Shown piece after piece: positions 17,810 to 26,355 of a stretch of DNA of 64,000 bases. The notes beneath the pieces are model-generated. The model had not been told where the DNA came from and ran no database searches. It saw only the letters and a program-made list of their open reading frames with translations. This stretch comes from Paraburkholderia dinghuensis (lineage in GTDB: Bacteria > Pseudomonadota > Gammaproteobacteria > Burkholderiales > Burkholderiaceae). The position numbers and the translations under genes were made by a program. The stretch is taken from NCBI RefSeq assembly GCF_003837865.1, contig NZ_RQIS01000003.1:62001-126000 (forward strand), given 5' to 3'. Each line of letters opens with the position of its first letter. Position 1 is the stretch's first letter.

Positions 17810-19213
17810 ATGATTTCTCAATCGATTTTCAAGGCCTACGACATTCGCGGCGTGGTCGGCAAGACGCTCGACGCAGACACGGCGCGCGCCATCGGCCGGG
17901 CATTCGGCAGCGAAGTGCGTGCGCAGGGCGGCGACGCGGTCGTGATCGCGCGCGACGGCCGGCTCTCCGGGCCGGAACTGATTCGCGCGCTCGCAGATGG
18001 CCTGTGCGAAGCGGGTGTCGATGTCGTCGACGTGGGCATGGTGCCGACGCCGGTCGGCTACTTCGCGGCCAGCGTGCCGCTGAAGCTGGCCCAGGCGGCC
18101 GGCGGCGAGCGCAGCGTGGATTCGTGCATCGTCGTGACCGGCAGCCACAACCCGCCCGACTACAACGGTTTCAAGATGGTCCTGCGCGGCAAGGCGATCT
18201 ACGGCGAGCAGATCACCGCGCTCTACGAGCGCATCGTCGCGGGCCGCTTCGAGGCGGGCAAGGGCAGCTACACGCAATACGACATCGCCGACGAATATCT
18301 GCAAAGAATCGTTAGCGACGTGAAGCTCACGCGCCCGATGAAGATCGTCGTCGATACGGGCAACGGCGTGGCCGGCAAGCTCGCGCCGATGCTGTTCAAG
18401 GCGATGGGCTGCGAACTGGTCGAACTCTTCACCGAAGTGGACGGCACGTTTCCGAACCACCACCCGGACCCGGCGCATCCCGAAAATCTGCAGGACGTGA
18501 TTCGCGCGCTCAAGGAAACGGACGCCGAGATCGGCTTCGCATTCGACGGCGATGGCGACCGCCTCGGTGTCGTGACGAAGGACGGCCAGATCATCTACCC
18601 GGACCGTCAGTTGATGCTGTTCGCGCAAGACGTGCTGACGCGCCATCCTGGCGAGCAGATCATCTACGACGTGAAGTGCACGCGCAATCTCGCGACTTGG
18701 GTGAAGGACCACGGCGGCGTGCCGCTCATGTGGAAAACCGGACACTCGCTCGTGAAGGCGAAGCTGCGCGAGACGGGCGCGCCGCTGGCGGGCGAGATGA
18801 GCGGCCACGTGTTCTTCAAGGACCGCTGGTACGGCTTCGACGACGGCCTTTATACAGGCGCGCGTCTGCTCGAAATTCTCTCGCGCGTCGCGGACCCGAG
18901 CAAACTGCTCAACGATCTGCCGAACTCGCACGCCACGCCGGAACTGCAGTTGAAGCTCGAAGAAGGCGAGAACTTCGCGCTGATCGCGAAGCTGCAGAAG
19001 AACGCGAAATTCACGGGCGAGGATGAGGTCATTACGATCGACGGCCTGCGCGTGGAGTATCCCGATGGCTTCGGGCTTGCGCGCTCGTCGAACACGACGC
19101 CGGTGGTCGTGATGCGCTTCGAAGCCGACAACGACACCGCACTCGCGCGCATCCAGGCCGACTTCAAGCGCGTGATTCTCGCCGAGAAGCCGGACGCGAA
19201 ACTGCCGTTCTGA
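17810..19213 (+). CDS. manB: Phosphomannomutase/phosphoglucomutase
   Basis: A 467-residue alpha-D-phosphohexomutase. Diagnostic segments are FKAYDIRGVVGKTLD, the phosphoserine loop VTGSHNPPDYNGFKM, the Mg-binding FDGDGDRLGV, and the sugar-specificity loop GEMSGHVFF. It converts mannose-6-P to mannose-1-P for ManC (and glucose-6-P to glucose-1-P for UDP-glucose). An in-frame GTG at 17798 exists, but the ATG at 17810 (MISQSIFKAYDIRG) fits the family start. It is transcribed away from the wzx operon and links central metabolism to both the GDP- and UDP-sugar branches of this island. Confidence 0.96.
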   Translation: MISQSIFKAYDIRGVVGKTLDADTARAIGRAFGSEVRAQGGDAVVIARDGRLSGPELIRALADGLCEAGVDVVDVGMVPTPVGYFAASVPLKLAQAAGGERSVDSCIVVTGSHNPPDYNGFKMVLRGKAIYGEQITALYERIVAGRFEAGKGSYTQYDIADEYLQRIVSDVKLTRPMKIVVDTGNGVAGKLAPMLFKAMGCELVELFTEVDGTFPNHHPDPAHPENLQDVIRALKETDAEIGFAFDGDGDRLGVVTKDGQIIYPDRQLMLFAQDVLTRHPGEQIIYDVKCTRNLATWVKDHGGVPLMWKTGHSLVKAKLRETGAPLAGEMSGHVFFKDRWYGFDDGLYTGARLLEILSRVADPSKLLNDLPNSHATPELQLKLEEGENFALIAKLQKNAKFTGEDEVITIDGLRVEYPDGFGLARSSNTTPVVVMRFEADNDTALARIQADFKRVILAEKPDAKLPF

Positions 19214-19224
19214 TGACGCAGCAG

Positions 19225-19248
19225 ACGGCCCGGTGCCCGCCGGGCCGT
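19225..19248 (+). terminator. Stem-loop downstream of phosphomannomutase
   Basis: A perfect 9-base stem ACGGCCCGG / CCGGGCCGT with a six-base loop begins 12 bases after the manB stop. No T tract follows, so it may be a weak or factor-assisted terminator. Confidence 0.4.
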
Positions 19249-19455
19249 GCGCACGTGGCGCGAGCATAACGTCGCCTCGACGTCCCTATGTGGACTCCCG
19301 AACGAATTCGCACACTTTCTGGCTGACGGGTGCCTTTCCGTTCCCTCATACTCCGCGAAACGATCTATTGCGAGGCATGGCCGGCATAAGATGCGCGCTG
19401 TCGCGTGTCCCGGCTTCCCGGCCCGAGCCTCGCATATCTTCGGGAGCGTCGGGGG

Positions 19456-19815
19456 ATGCCGCGGATCATCAGGTTCGTACTCGCCGGGGGCGTGGCGACG
19501 CTCGTTCATGTTTCGGTCGCCTGGTTAGTTTTTAACTGGCTCATTCGCGACTCGACCGTCGCGAACGTGGCGGCGTTCGTCGTCGCCAACGTTGTTTCGT
19601 TCCTTTTGCAGACGCTGTGGAGCTTTTCCTCGCGTCCGACCGTCACGCGCTTCCTGCGCTTCGGCACGGTTTCGATCGGCGGATTTCTGATTGCCGCGCT
19701 CGTTCCTCTCTTGTGCGGGCGGCAGAATCTCTGGCTGCCTACCATCGCGGTCGTCGTCTGCATTCCCGCGCTTTCTTATGTCATGCATGCCCGATGGACC
19801 TTCCGGGAGGCCTGA
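19456..19815 (+). CDS. GtrA-family membrane protein
   Basis: A 119-residue protein with four predicted helices. The opening IIRFVLAGGVATLVHVSVAW and the ending YVMHARWTFRE are characteristic of the GtrA/PF04138 fold, proposed to flip undecaprenyl-phosphate-linked sugars in O-antigen glucosylation systems. The ATG at 19456 is chosen for a GGAG site about nine bases upstream; the frame is open further back. It reads toward the leftward GtrB-like and DUF2029 genes, with which it forms a functional set (flippase, Und-P-sugar synthase, membrane transferases), though it is not in their operon. Confidence 0.88.
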   Translation: MPRIIRFVLAGGVATLVHVSVAWLVFNWLIRDSTVANVAAFVVANVVSFLLQTLWSFSSRPTVTRFLRFGTVSIGGFLIAALVPLLCGRQNLWLPTIAVVVCIPALSYVMHARWTFREA

Positions 19816-19891
19816 CCGTGCGCGATGAATGGCCTTCGCATTTCAGGTGTGCGCTCGCATCATGCGACCGATACGGAACTCTGCGTAATGG

Positions 19892-20054
19892 TTGTCGATC
19901 GTGGCTTTTCCCGCGGTACGGCGCGCGGCGGGCGCTGGACAAAACTCATTCATGACGTTCGGACGCCTGTGGACGGGGCTGCTCTGTCTCGACAGGCGTC
20001 CACGGCTCGCGGGAGTTTTCTTTGGTGTGGTTACCATCAAGCCGCAAATTGGGT
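19892..20054 (+). pseudogene. Remnant of a DUF2029 (GT87-like) gene
   Basis: The + strand frame at 19892 encodes SIVAFPAV, then GQNSFMT, and then LLCLDRRPRLAGVFFGVV followed by TIKPQIG. This is the most conserved block of DUF2029 proteins and aligns without gaps to the matching block in the three intact paralogs nearby (for example GQNSLFT...LAIKPQFG). No start codon, N-terminal helices or C-terminal half accompany it, and similarity stops where the leftward paralog begins at 20055. It is therefore a relic of a fourth paralog in the opposite orientation, downstream of gtrA. Confidence 0.75.
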
Positions 20055-21353
20055 CTATTCGCCAGCGGTCTGCGAACCCGGCGGAATACGCTGAACCCGA
20101 TTCGCCACGTCGCCACGGGTTTGCGCCGGCGCCGGATGCGTGGTGTTGCGCATGCAGGCTTCGTGACCGGCGTAGCGAGTTGTCGCGAGATGACGTCGCA
20201 TGACGATGACGAGCAAAGCAATCATCACGGCGGGAAGGATGTTCAGGTACTGGCGACAGTACGCGGAGAGGAGTGCCTGGGCTGGCGCCAGCCAGGCTGC
20301 TGCGATGACGACCCATTCCATTCGCACGAGCACCGACGTCCTGTTATCGCGTATGAGCAGAACAAGCGGCAAAATGAGCCAGGCCAGGTCGTAGAACATG
20401 ACATAGGGTTGCACCAGCAGCGTGGCGATAATCAGCGAGCTTGCCCGCAGTTCGAATCTGGCGCGCTGCGCCCACAGGAACGCCATCGCAAGAACCGCTG
20501 GTACTGCGACAAGACCGTGCAACAGGTAAGCGGCATTAACGGATAAACCGGCGCTTCGGCCCAGCGCGAACGTTGTCGGCATGCCTGGCCACATCATGCT
20601 GCCGCCTTGCGTTACCGCCATCGTGTTGAATTGCGGCAGAAACGTCGCAAATGCGCTCCAGGCATCCAGTCCGAATACCACAACGCTGATTGCGACAAAG
20701 GCAAGTGCGCAAAGTGCGGAAACGCCGAATACCTTCCAATGCCTGCCGCAAACGAGTGCGAGTGGAAACAGCACGCCGAATTGCGGTTTGATGGCGAGCA
20801 TGGCGATGCACAGCCCAGCAAGTCCCGCATCAGTCTCGATCAGTGCCAGCGCCGCACCGGCAGCCGCAACCGTGAATAAGGAATTCTGGCCAAGCCCGAT
20901 GGCAATCGCGATACCGGGGAACGCCAGAAGTGGCGGAAGCCAGGCACGGTCGAGCCTGCGAACGAAGTGCGCCAGAACGGCGCCGTAGAGCAGCACGCCG
21001 AGAAGTGAATACAGCATCAGCGCGGCACCAAAGCGCAGCAGCCCAAATGGCAAGACCGCTAGCAGGAATGTGGGCGGATACGGCCATACAGAATACTGGT
21101 CAAGCCCCAACGCAACTTCGGTCGGCAGCATCCACTGCGGTGAGAATACGGACGCTGCCCCATGCACCATGGCCACTCTTGCCGCAGACCAGAAAATCGC
21201 GAAATCGATGCCAACCATCGGCGATGAGTGGTCTTCGAGGAAGTAGAAACGGACGATCCAGATCGCGAGCGAAATAATCTGGACCGCGAGCGCCGCCAGG
21301 GCGTAGACGGTCAGGCGTGACACGCCTGCGCGTTTTGCATGCAGCGATCTCAT
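20055..21353 (-). CDS. DUF2029 (GT87-like) integral membrane protein, paralog 1
   Basis: A 432-residue protein with about ten transmembrane helices and the DUF2029 signatures VGIDFAIFWSAARVA, YSVWPYPPTFLLAVLPFGLL, GLGQNSLFT and MLAIKPQFGVLFPLAL. The family includes mannosyltransferases that use polyprenyl-phosphate sugars in the periplasm. The frame is open to a TTG at 21410, but the ATG at 21353 is preferred. The last ~45 residues are polar and low in family-like content, and may be sequence acquired at the junction with the opposite-strand relic. It is 120 bases downstream of the GtrB-like gene and may share its transcript. Confidence 0.85.
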   Translation of the reverse strand: MRSLHAKRAGVSRLTVYALAALAVQIISLAIWIVRFYFLEDHSSPMVGIDFAIFWSAARVAMVHGAASVFSPQWMLPTEVALGLDQYSVWPYPPTFLLAVLPFGLLRFGAALMLYSLLGVLLYGAVLAHFVRRLDRAWLPPLLAFPGIAIAIGLGQNSLFTVAAAGAALALIETDAGLAGLCIAMLAIKPQFGVLFPLALVCGRHWKVFGVSALCALAFVAISVVVFGLDAWSAFATFLPQFNTMAVTQGGSMMWPGMPTTFALGRSAGLSVNAAYLLHGLVAVPAVLAMAFLWAQRARFELRASSLIIATLLVQPYVMFYDLAWLILPLVLLIRDNRTSVLVRMEWVVIAAAWLAPAQALLSAYCRQYLNILPAVMIALLVIVMRRHLATTRYAGHEACMRNTTHPAPAQTRGDVANRVQRIPPGSQTAGE

Positions 21354-21473
21354 GGGCGCCCTGCCGAATGGTCTGGTCGCAGAGTTTGATTTATCTAACG
21401 CCGCCCTCAAGCGGCTTGCTGACCGGCAAGGTGGTCTCGCGGGCCAGCAGCCGTTGCCGGGAAGGACGCACGA

Positions 21474-22565
21474 TCACCTGGCGGTCGCCCGCAACCGGGA
21501 TGCGCCCCGCTTGCGAACCAGTTCCAGCGCAGGGCTATCGCTTCGGGCGTCTGCTCGCTCGACCGGCAGCGTGCTGACTTTTGCACGCGCTTCGTAACGT
21601 TGGCGCACGAGATAAACGGGGCGCGCTTTCGACTCGTCATAGATGCGCCCGATGTATTCGCCTATCACGCCGATTCCCGCCAACTGCATGCCGCCGATGA
21701 ACAGCACAACCGAAATCAGCGAAGCGTATCCAGGGACCGGATTACCGAATAGCACCGTGCGGCCGACGATCACTCCGCCATAGCAAAACGCCAGCGCGGC
21801 AATCCCGCAACCGATATAGGTCCAGCTGCGTAGCGGAACGGTGCTGAAGCTCGTAATCCCTTCGAGAGCGAAATTCCACAGACGCCAGCCCGAGAATTTG
21901 GTCTTCCCGGCGCTGCGCGGCGTTCGTTCGTAGTCGATCGTCACGGTGTTGAAACCGACCCACGCGAAGAGGCCCTTCATGAACCGGTGCCGCTCTGGCA
22001 GGCTGCGCAGCGCGTTGACGACCTGGCGATCCATGAGCCTGAAGTCCCCGACGTTTTCGGGAATCTTCACTTCGGACAGCGCATTGTGAACGCGATAGAA
22101 CAGCGCCGCACTAGTGCGTTTCAGAACCGAATCGCACGCGCGATTCGCTCGCCGCGCAAGCACGACTTCGGCGCCTGCCAGCCAGCGTTCGACCATCTCG
22201 GGGATCAGTGACGGCGGATCCTGAAGGTCAGCATCTATCACAACCACGGCATCGCCGTTGGCCTCATCGAGCCCAGCCGTGAGCGCCGCCTCTTTGCCGA
22301 AATTGCGCGTGAAGTCGATCACCTTGACGCGCCGGTCGCGCTCGCCCATGGCGACCAGCTTTTCGAGCGTGCCATCGCGACTGCCGTCGTTGATGCAGAC
22401 AATTTCGTAGCGAATCGTGTCGACGGATTCGAGCACATGCCGGACCTCCTCGAAGAACCGGTCGACCGCCTCGCACTCGTTGTAGAACGGGGCGATCAGC
22501 GAAATCAGCGGTTTCTTCGAGGCGGGCGTACCCGCAGCCGTGTCCTCGATGGGTGCGTTTTTCAT
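21474..22565 (-). CDS. Undecaprenyl-phosphate glycosyltransferase, GtrB/DPM1-like family 2
   Basis: A 363-residue protein with an N-terminal GT-A domain (PLISLIAPFYNECEAV, CINDGSRDGT, DFTRNFGKEAALTAGLD, VVVIDADLQDPPSLIPEM) and two C-terminal helices ending GVIGEYIGRIYDESKARPVY, the usual GtrB layout. It should load a nucleotide sugar onto undecaprenyl phosphate on the cytoplasmic face for flipping and use by the DUF2029 transferases. The ATG at 22565 overlaps the upstream DUF2029 stop (ATGA). An open frame of 59 more codons lies upstream but overlaps that gene and has no family content. Confidence 0.92.
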   Translation of the reverse strand: MKNAPIEDTAAGTPASKKPLISLIAPFYNECEAVDRFFEEVRHVLESVDTIRYEIVCINDGSRDGTLEKLVAMGERDRRVKVIDFTRNFGKEAALTAGLDEANGDAVVVIDADLQDPPSLIPEMVERWLAGAEVVLARRANRACDSVLKRTSAALFYRVHNALSEVKIPENVGDFRLMDRQVVNALRSLPERHRFMKGLFAWVGFNTVTIDYERTPRSAGKTKFSGWRLWNFALEGITSFSTVPLRSWTYIGCGIAALAFCYGGVIVGRTVLFGNPVPGYASLISVVLFIGGMQLAGIGVIGEYIGRIYDESKARPVYLVRQRYEARAKVSTLPVERADARSDSPALELVRKRGASRLRATAR

Positions 22566-23851
22566 GGCATCTCCTGCGTGGCGAGGAGGGTGGCGGAATG
22601 GGCGGCGTTGCGTCGTTCGGCGGCGATGCGTCTTAGCACGATCGCAAGCGATGCGACCGTGATCAACGGAAGAAACTGAAAGTGCAGGCGCGTGATGACC
22701 GCTATGCCAGCGAACGGCGCGACCCACAGCAGTACAAGCCATTCACGCTCGCCGCGATTAAATCCGTTCGCCATCGCATAACGAGCGAACCATACGATCA
22801 CAATTCCATACCATGTGAGGTCGTAGTCGAACAGGTAGGGGCTCACGAGCAGGCTTGCGCAGACGAGCGTGGCGGCCCGCAGCTCGAACGCGCATTCGCG
22901 CTTCCATGCGTACACGACGGCGAGCGCGGCGGCGCAGGCAGCTACGGTCTGCAGCGCGTAAGCGAGCGTAGTGGGGACGTGGAGCATTCTCGCCATGGCG
23001 AAGAACGTGGGAATGCGCGCGAGCGCGGCCTGACCGCTGTCCACGTAACCTGAAATCAGGCCCATGTTGTGAACCCATGCCATGAGCGTCGCAGTTCCGA
23101 AGGCCCAGATGGACGCTGCGAGCATTGCGAGCGCGGTGAGGGCGGTTGCCGCAAGCGCACGCCAGGACCGCGAGCACAGCAGCGCGAGCGGGATCAGAAC
23201 CGCCAGATGCGGCTTCACGCAGAGCAGGCCGAAGCTGATGCCCGACAACACAGGATGCCGGCGCAGCAGCACGAGCCCCGACCCGATGAGCGTTGCCGTC
23301 AACAGGCCGTTTTGTCCTGCCGCGAGCACGAGAGCGGAACAGGGAGCTGCGAACGCGATGAGCGCAACGCGACGGCTTTTCAGCGTTGCGTAGCAGACAC
23401 CTGTGAACCCGAGAAGCGTCAGGCCGAGAAAGATGGTCGCCGATAGACGGTAAGACACCAGGGCGAGCGGCAAGACAAGGAGCAGGTAGGTTGGCGGATA
23501 GAGCCACGGAAGGATGCCAACCGGTCGCGCAAGAGCGGCCGTTTCCACGGCAGTGATCTTGACGAGGTCATAGGCGTCGATCGCATGGCCTTGCAGAGCG
23601 AGATGCGAGCCACTCCAGAACGCGACGTAATCGAGCGCGATGGGCCCGAGTTGTTCGCCGGTGTGCAGCCAGTTCACGCGCACCAGATACGACAGCACTG
23701 CCAGTACGTAACACGCCAGAGCGACGCAAGGGTAGAGCCACAACCGCTCGCTGTTGAGCCAGTGGCCCTTGCGGTCCGCACTCTGCGAGTGCTGCGGGCT
23801 GCTGGTGGTGTCGATGCCGGCGGGTGGCGATGCCGACGCGGGCGTGTTCAT
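22562..23851 (-). CDS. DUF2029 (GT87-like) integral membrane protein, paralog 2
   Basis: A 429-residue polytopic protein with the DUF2029 signatures IALDYVAFWSGSHLAL, GILPWLYPPTYLLLVLPLAL, AGQNGLLTATLIGSG and LLCVKPHLAVLIPLALL. It is likely a periplasm-facing transferase using a polyprenyl-phosphate sugar. It is coupled at both ends: its ATG overlaps the stop of paralog 3, and its stop overlaps the start of the GtrB-like enzyme, both as ATGA. This tight three-gene unit suggests a pathway from donor synthesis to transfer. A Pro/Ser-rich stretch of about 35 residues precedes the first helix. Confidence 0.88.
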   Translation of the reverse strand: MNTPASASPPAGIDTTSSPQHSQSADRKGHWLNSERLWLYPCVALACYVLAVLSYLVRVNWLHTGEQLGPIALDYVAFWSGSHLALQGHAIDAYDLVKITAVETAALARPVGILPWLYPPTYLLLVLPLALVSYRLSATIFLGLTLLGFTGVCYATLKSRRVALIAFAAPCSALVLAAGQNGLLTATLIGSGLVLLRRHPVLSGISFGLLCVKPHLAVLIPLALLCSRSWRALAATALTALAMLAASIWAFGTATLMAWVHNMGLISGYVDSGQAALARIPTFFAMARMLHVPTTLAYALQTVAACAAALAVVYAWKRECAFELRAATLVCASLLVSPYLFDYDLTWYGIVIVWFARYAMANGFNRGEREWLVLLWVAPFAGIAVITRLHFQFLPLITVASLAIVLRRIAAERRNAAHSATLLATQEMP

Positions 23852-25089
23852 ACGCGATCTCCAGGTGAGACACGCTGGCGGCGCAGCGCTGCGAGCAGCA
23901 GAAAGAGAAGGACGACTGCGCCGGGTTGCGGCATGTGAACGAAGCCGTTGAACAGTTCATAGACGGGAAGCAGCCAGCCGATGACGATCGCTTCCTGTTC
24001 ACCCGCCATCCAGCCGTCACGCAGACCGATCGCGAGGAGGCAAGCCAGTGCGAGTCCGAGCCAGGCGAGTTCGTAATGCCAGACGTAGGGGTTGGCCAGC
24101 AACGTTGCGATGGTGAGCGCGGCGGTGCGCAAACGGACATCGCGTGTCGCGCGCCACACCACGCAAGCTGAGCCGATCACGACGAGCGCAACGCATGCCT
24201 GTACGGAATAAGCAGTAAGCAGCGTGTACCCTGCGCCGCGCAGGGCGGCAAACGCAGTAGGCGAGGACTGCCAGAAGTGCTGGTTGTGCTCGAGTATCGC
24301 TTCGCGCACGAACCGCGTGTTCGCGAAGAACATCGTCAGCGTTCGCGTGCCGCAGATCAGCGTGCTGATCGACGTGAATGCGCACGCGCTCGCGGCTGCC
24401 GCGAAGAACGTGCGCCAGTTCCGCGTGGCAACGAGCACGAACGGAAACACCACCGCCAGTTGTGGTTTGATGGCGAGCAGCCCGATGCAGATACCGGCGA
24501 CAAGCGGTTTCCTGTCGGCCCACCAGATTGCGAGCGCAGCAAGCGCGGCGGTGAGCAGGGCGTTCTGTCCATACAGCACCGCGATGAAAACACCGGGGCT
24601 CGCGATCAGCGCAAGGACGCCCACGTCGCGCCGGACCGTCGTCTGGCCGAGCGCTGATACTCGCATCGCGGCGAAGGCATACGCAACGATCCCGCCAATC
24701 GCAGTCAAGGCATACGCGAACGTAAGCGGTAGCAACGAAAGCGGCGTCACAACGAGCAGGAACGTGGGCGGATACAGCCACGGCAGCAGGGTGAATTCTG
24801 GGCGATTGCCGAACAACGATCGTTCGATGGCGGCGAACGATGCGTAGTCGTAGGCCTGCCAGCTTTCGCCGTGCAGCATGACGTGGGAAGCGGCCCAGAA
24901 AACGGAGAAGTCGCTGGCAGGTCGAGCGACCGTGATCGATGTGAAGCCGTTAGTGTGCTGGGCCCAGACGGCTACGAATACCGCGTAAAGCGCCAGCATT
25001 GCGACGCTGTACAGTCCGATTCGCGACCGCGTGATCCAGTGGCGAACGGGTCGAGCCACCCCCGTCAGGTCGTTCGTCAACAGGTCCAT
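23848..25089 (-). CDS. DUF2029 (GT87-like) integral membrane protein, paralog 3
   Basis: A 413-residue polytopic protein with the signatures SDFSVFWAASHVML, TLLPWLYPPTFLLVVTPLSL, YGQNALLTAALAALA and LLAIKPQLAVVFPFVL. Three starts are possible (25137, 25107, 25089); 25089 is preferred because AAAGG lies seven bases upstream. It is the first gene of the leftward paralog 3 - paralog 2 - GtrB-like unit. A TATATA-rich sequence around 25152-25160 could be the -10 region. Its substrate is unknown; the family is linked to addition of sugars to cell-surface glycans. Confidence 0.87.
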   Translation of the reverse strand: MDLLTNDLTGVARPVRHWITRSRIGLYSVAMLALYAVFVAVWAQHTNGFTSITVARPASDFSVFWAASHVMLHGESWQAYDYASFAAIERSLFGNRPEFTLLPWLYPPTFLLVVTPLSLLPLTFAYALTAIGGIVAYAFAAMRVSALGQTTVRRDVGVLALIASPGVFIAVLYGQNALLTAALAALAIWWADRKPLVAGICIGLLAIKPQLAVVFPFVLVATRNWRTFFAAAASACAFTSISTLICGTRTLTMFFANTRFVREAILEHNQHFWQSSPTAFAALRGAGYTLLTAYSVQACVALVVIGSACVVWRATRDVRLRTAALTIATLLANPYVWHYELAWLGLALACLLAIGLRDGWMAGEQEAIVIGWLLPVYELFNGFVHMPQPGAVVLLFLLLAALRRQRVSPGDRV

Positions 25090-25620
25090 TTCCCCGCCTT
25101 TGGTCATTGCCCGAAGTCGCCGGAACATCGGCATCACGACGCATCGGGCGTCTTGTATATACCGCTTTTATCGCCGTCCTGAAGCTGGAGCGCCAGCATC
25201 GGCGGCTTGGTTGGGGAATTATGTTCGACGAAAAATGCGTCCTTCAACGGCGTTTCGCGTGCGAACGTGTCCGATCCCACATAGCGGGCGAAAAGCCAAC
25301 GAGAAGTTATGCGCCTGCATAAAGCCATTGCCGGGTGATCGCGACGAAAGGCGCTGCGGTATGGCGGACGCTGATCGGTAAAGGCTCAAAGGCAAACGTT
25401 TGATTTGCCAGGTGATCGACGGACATGGCGCATTCCGGTGCCAAAAGAGCTCAGGCGGTTGCGACGATGTCGATGGATACGTGTCCCATCCAACAAACAA
25501 TTGGTTTTTCGTCACCTAAAACCTAAGCGCCTGACCTGCTTCGCAGTTACGTCGATCGTCGTTCCGACGACATCAGGCCATCAAACGTCAGCGTTCTGAT
25601 TTCGCTAAAGGGGGAAAGCC
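25090..25620. promoter_or_regulatory. Divergent intergenic region between the DUF2029 operon and the Flp/Tad locus
   Basis: About 530 bases without a credible gene. It must contain the leftward promoter of the glycosylation operon and the rightward promoter of the pilus locus. A TATATA element lies near the left end, and AT content rises near 25490-25520 before the leader of the first pilin. Confidence 0.5.
25512..25538 (+). repeat. Leader element shared by the two flp genes, copy 1
   Basis: These 27 bases match those at 25872-25898 at 19 positions, with a common core CCTAAAA and GCCTG. Each copy begins 109-110 bases upstream of its flp start codon. This suggests that the pilin gene was duplicated with its upstream leader, or that a common regulator binds both. 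Confidence 0.45.
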
Positions 25621-25791
25621 ATGAAATTTCTCGTCGTAGCCGCGCAACGTTTTCTGAAAGACGACGCGGGGGTAACGGCAATCGAATACGCGCTGATCGC
25701 GGCGCTCATTGCGTTGGCAATCATCGCAGGGGTGACTGCCGTTGGTTCCAACCTGAGCGTGCTGTTCTCGGAAGTTGCTGCGTCGGTTTAA
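25621..25791 (+). CDS. flp: Flp-family type IVb pilin, copy 1
   Basis: A 56-residue prepilin. The leader ends DDAG, followed by VTAIEYALIAALIALAII: the Flp cleavage motif (G before a hydrophobic helix, with the Glu-Tyr pair at positions 5-6 of the mature protein). It is the major-subunit type of Tad pili, processed by TadV and polymerised by TadA/B/C. A strong AAAGGGGG ribosome site precedes the ATG, consistent with high expression. A second flp follows about 190 bases downstream. The short C-terminus ends at AASV. Confidence 0.93.
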   Translation: MKFLVVAAQRFLKDDAGVTAIEYALIAALIALAIIAGVTAVGSNLSVLFSEVAASV

Positions 25792-25871
25792 TGCAGTCGA
25801 CGGCGTAAATGGTAGTTCGGCATGCTACATGAATGGGTGCGTGCACAAGCGAACACACAAACCGCGAGACA

Positions 25872-25898
25872 TCGCCTAAAAATCAGGTGCCTGTCATG
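25872..25898 (+). repeat. Leader element shared by the two flp genes, copy 2
   Basis: Second copy of the 27-base element (19 of 27 positions identical to 25512-25538), 110 bases upstream of the second flp start. The conserved distance argues for a functional leader or a segmental duplication. Confidence 0.45.
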
Positions 25899-25981
25899 TT
25901 GTTGGCGGTAGGTATCGAAGAGATCTCTGGACTTCAGGCCGTTCAGGGTAATGGGGTAAAACGATCCATAAGGGGTTAGTC

Positions 25982-26152
25982 ATGACTCAATTCTTTGCTG
26001 GTGTAAAGCGCTTCATCAAGGACGAAGACGGTGTAACGGCGATCGAGTACGGCCTCATCGCCGCGCTGATCGCGATCGCGATCATTGCGGGCGTGAAGGC
26101 GATCGGATCGAACCTCAGCACCGTGTTTAACGACATCGCGCTCGACGTGTAA
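25982..26152 (+). CDS. flp: Flp-family type IVb pilin, copy 2
   Basis: A 56-residue prepilin with leader MTQFFAGVKRFIKDEDG and mature start VTAIEYGLIAALIAIAII, the textbook Flp motif. It has the same length as copy 1 and differs mainly in the leader and the C-terminal 15 residues (ending IALDV). An AAGGGG ribosome site lies upstream. Which of the two is the major pilin cannot be told; this copy is closer to the Flp consensus (EYGLIAALIA). The prepilin peptidase gene follows after about 200 bases. Confidence 0.95.
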   Translation: MTQFFAGVKRFIKDEDGVTAIEYGLIAALIAIAIIAGVKAIGSNLSTVFNDIALDV

Positions 26153-26355
26153 AGCGGCGGCCGGGCGAGCGTGACCGCGTCTCGCCCGGTAGTTCGAGGT
26201 CACAGGCTGTAGCAGTCCATTGAATCGCAGAACAAAAGTGCTTAACCGTCTTGCCGGGGCAGGCTCGAAATGAGCGTTGCCAGTAGTGAGCGACTCACGG
26301 CGCGCCCAAGCGGACGAGGAGCGCCGAAATATAAAGGCTTTCGGGGGATTCATCC

